A stretch of DNA of 5,054 nt from Micavibrio sp. UBA2020. GTDB lineage: Bacteria; Pseudomonadota; Alphaproteobacteria; Micavibrionales; UBA2020. The stretch covers positions 1 through 5,054 of the forward strand of contig DDBY01000224.1 in assembly GCA_002334985.1 (NCBI GenBank), given 5' to 3'. Positions 4,704 to 5,054 of this stretch are shown here, piece after piece. Position numbers and translations under genes: made by a program. Each line of letters starts with the position of its first letter. Positions within the stretch are counted from its first letter, which is position 1. Under the pieces are notes generated by a model, which had not been told where the DNA came from, did no database searches, and worked only from the letters and a program-made list of their open reading frames with translations.

Positions 4704-5054
4704 TTATGCTATGCAGCCGTAATAGCCGTCAATCTCTTTGGACAAAGCATTGTTGTTATCGTAAACGGCAACGACAATAAATTTGCAGTTGATGATAAGG
4801 CCTTTATGGATTTTGCTGTATATAAAAGCTTTCTCCCCTTTGGCAAGCTTCCTATTGGGGGCCTTTTCGTAAAAAGGGTGTTCGTTGATATTCGTTTTAT
4901 TCCTCTCCACCAGCACATAGTCAATTTTTTCTTTTGGCGTACCGACGGGAAACAGCGTTTTCATTATTTCGCGGAAATCATCGAAATGGGCGTAGTCTTC
5001 CAAAACAAACTGCGTTTCAGCGAAGTTCGGGGCGGTGGGGTCGCGCTGGATGAA
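4704..5054 (-). CDS. Unrecognised protein, C-terminal 116 residues (partial, runs off right edge)
   Basis: The frame is open from the window edge to a TAA at 4706-4704, so the true start lies outside. A TTG at 5003 is in frame, but coding similarity in style continues upstream of it (FIQRDPTAPNFAETQFV), so it is probably not the start. I do not recognise the family. The visible part begins with a Pro/Asn-containing linker, then an acidic helix-like stretch (YAHFDDFREIMKTL, 21-34), then FPVGTPKEKIDYVLVE (35-50). A basic, Lys-rich middle follows, then strands IINCKFIVVAVYDNNN (87-102), ending in Gly-Tyr-Tyr-Gly-Cys. The order helix, Gly-Thr-Pro-x-x-x-Ile-x-x-x-Leu, then hydrophobic strands ending in Tyr-Asp-Asn recalls small BamE/SmpA-like envelope proteins, but that resemblance is weak. 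No membrane segment is visible. The DNA is AT-rich compared with ndh-dusB (22 G/C in 4741-4800). Confidence 0.65.
   Translation of the reverse strand, partial: FIQRDPTAPNFAETQFVLEDYAHFDDFREIMKTLFPVGTPKEKIDYVLVERNKTNINEHPFYEKAPNRKLAKGEKAFIYSKIHKGLIINCKFIVVAVYDNNNALSKEIDGYYGCIA

Overview
The window looks like chromosomal DNA of a GC-rich alphaproteobacterium. The evidence is the alphaproteobacterial style of the type II NADH dehydrogenase and DusB sequences, strong GC bias at third codon positions, and REP-like palindromes beside a small GIY-YIG gene. The lineage is inferred from sequence feel and was not tested by a search.

Layout: positions 1-63 hold the first 21 codons of a leftward gene for an exported protein (signal peptide only). 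A 269-bp divergent intergenic region (64-332) follows, with candidate promoters facing both ways. Four rightward genes then run close together: ndh (333-1631, type II NADH dehydrogenase), prmB (1681-2640, ribosomal protein L3 glutamine methyltransferase), a small cytidine/blasticidin-S deaminase-like gene (2719-3171) and dusB (3193-4161, tRNA-dihydrouridine synthase). Gaps are 49, 78 and 21 nt. The first two gaps contain plausible promoters, so this may be overlapping transcription units rather than one strict operon.

After dusB the character changes. Positions 4186-4267 hold two facing copies of a 25-nt palindromic repeat. A leftward GIY-YIG nuclease-family gene (4320-4610) follows, then a third copy of the repeat (4627-4651). 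The 3' portion of an unrecognised leftward gene (4704-5054) runs off the right edge. The region from about 4270 onward is visibly more AT-rich than the gene block to its left.

The block is mostly housekeeping: respiratory electron entry, ribosome/termination-related methylation and tRNA modification. The least ordinary items are the repeat-bracketed GIY-YIG gene, the deaminase whose usual ribose-binding Asn-x-Glu motif has lost its Glu, and a perfect 18-bp dyad centred on that gene's putative -35 box. I see no convincing evidence of a wholly new multi-gene system here.
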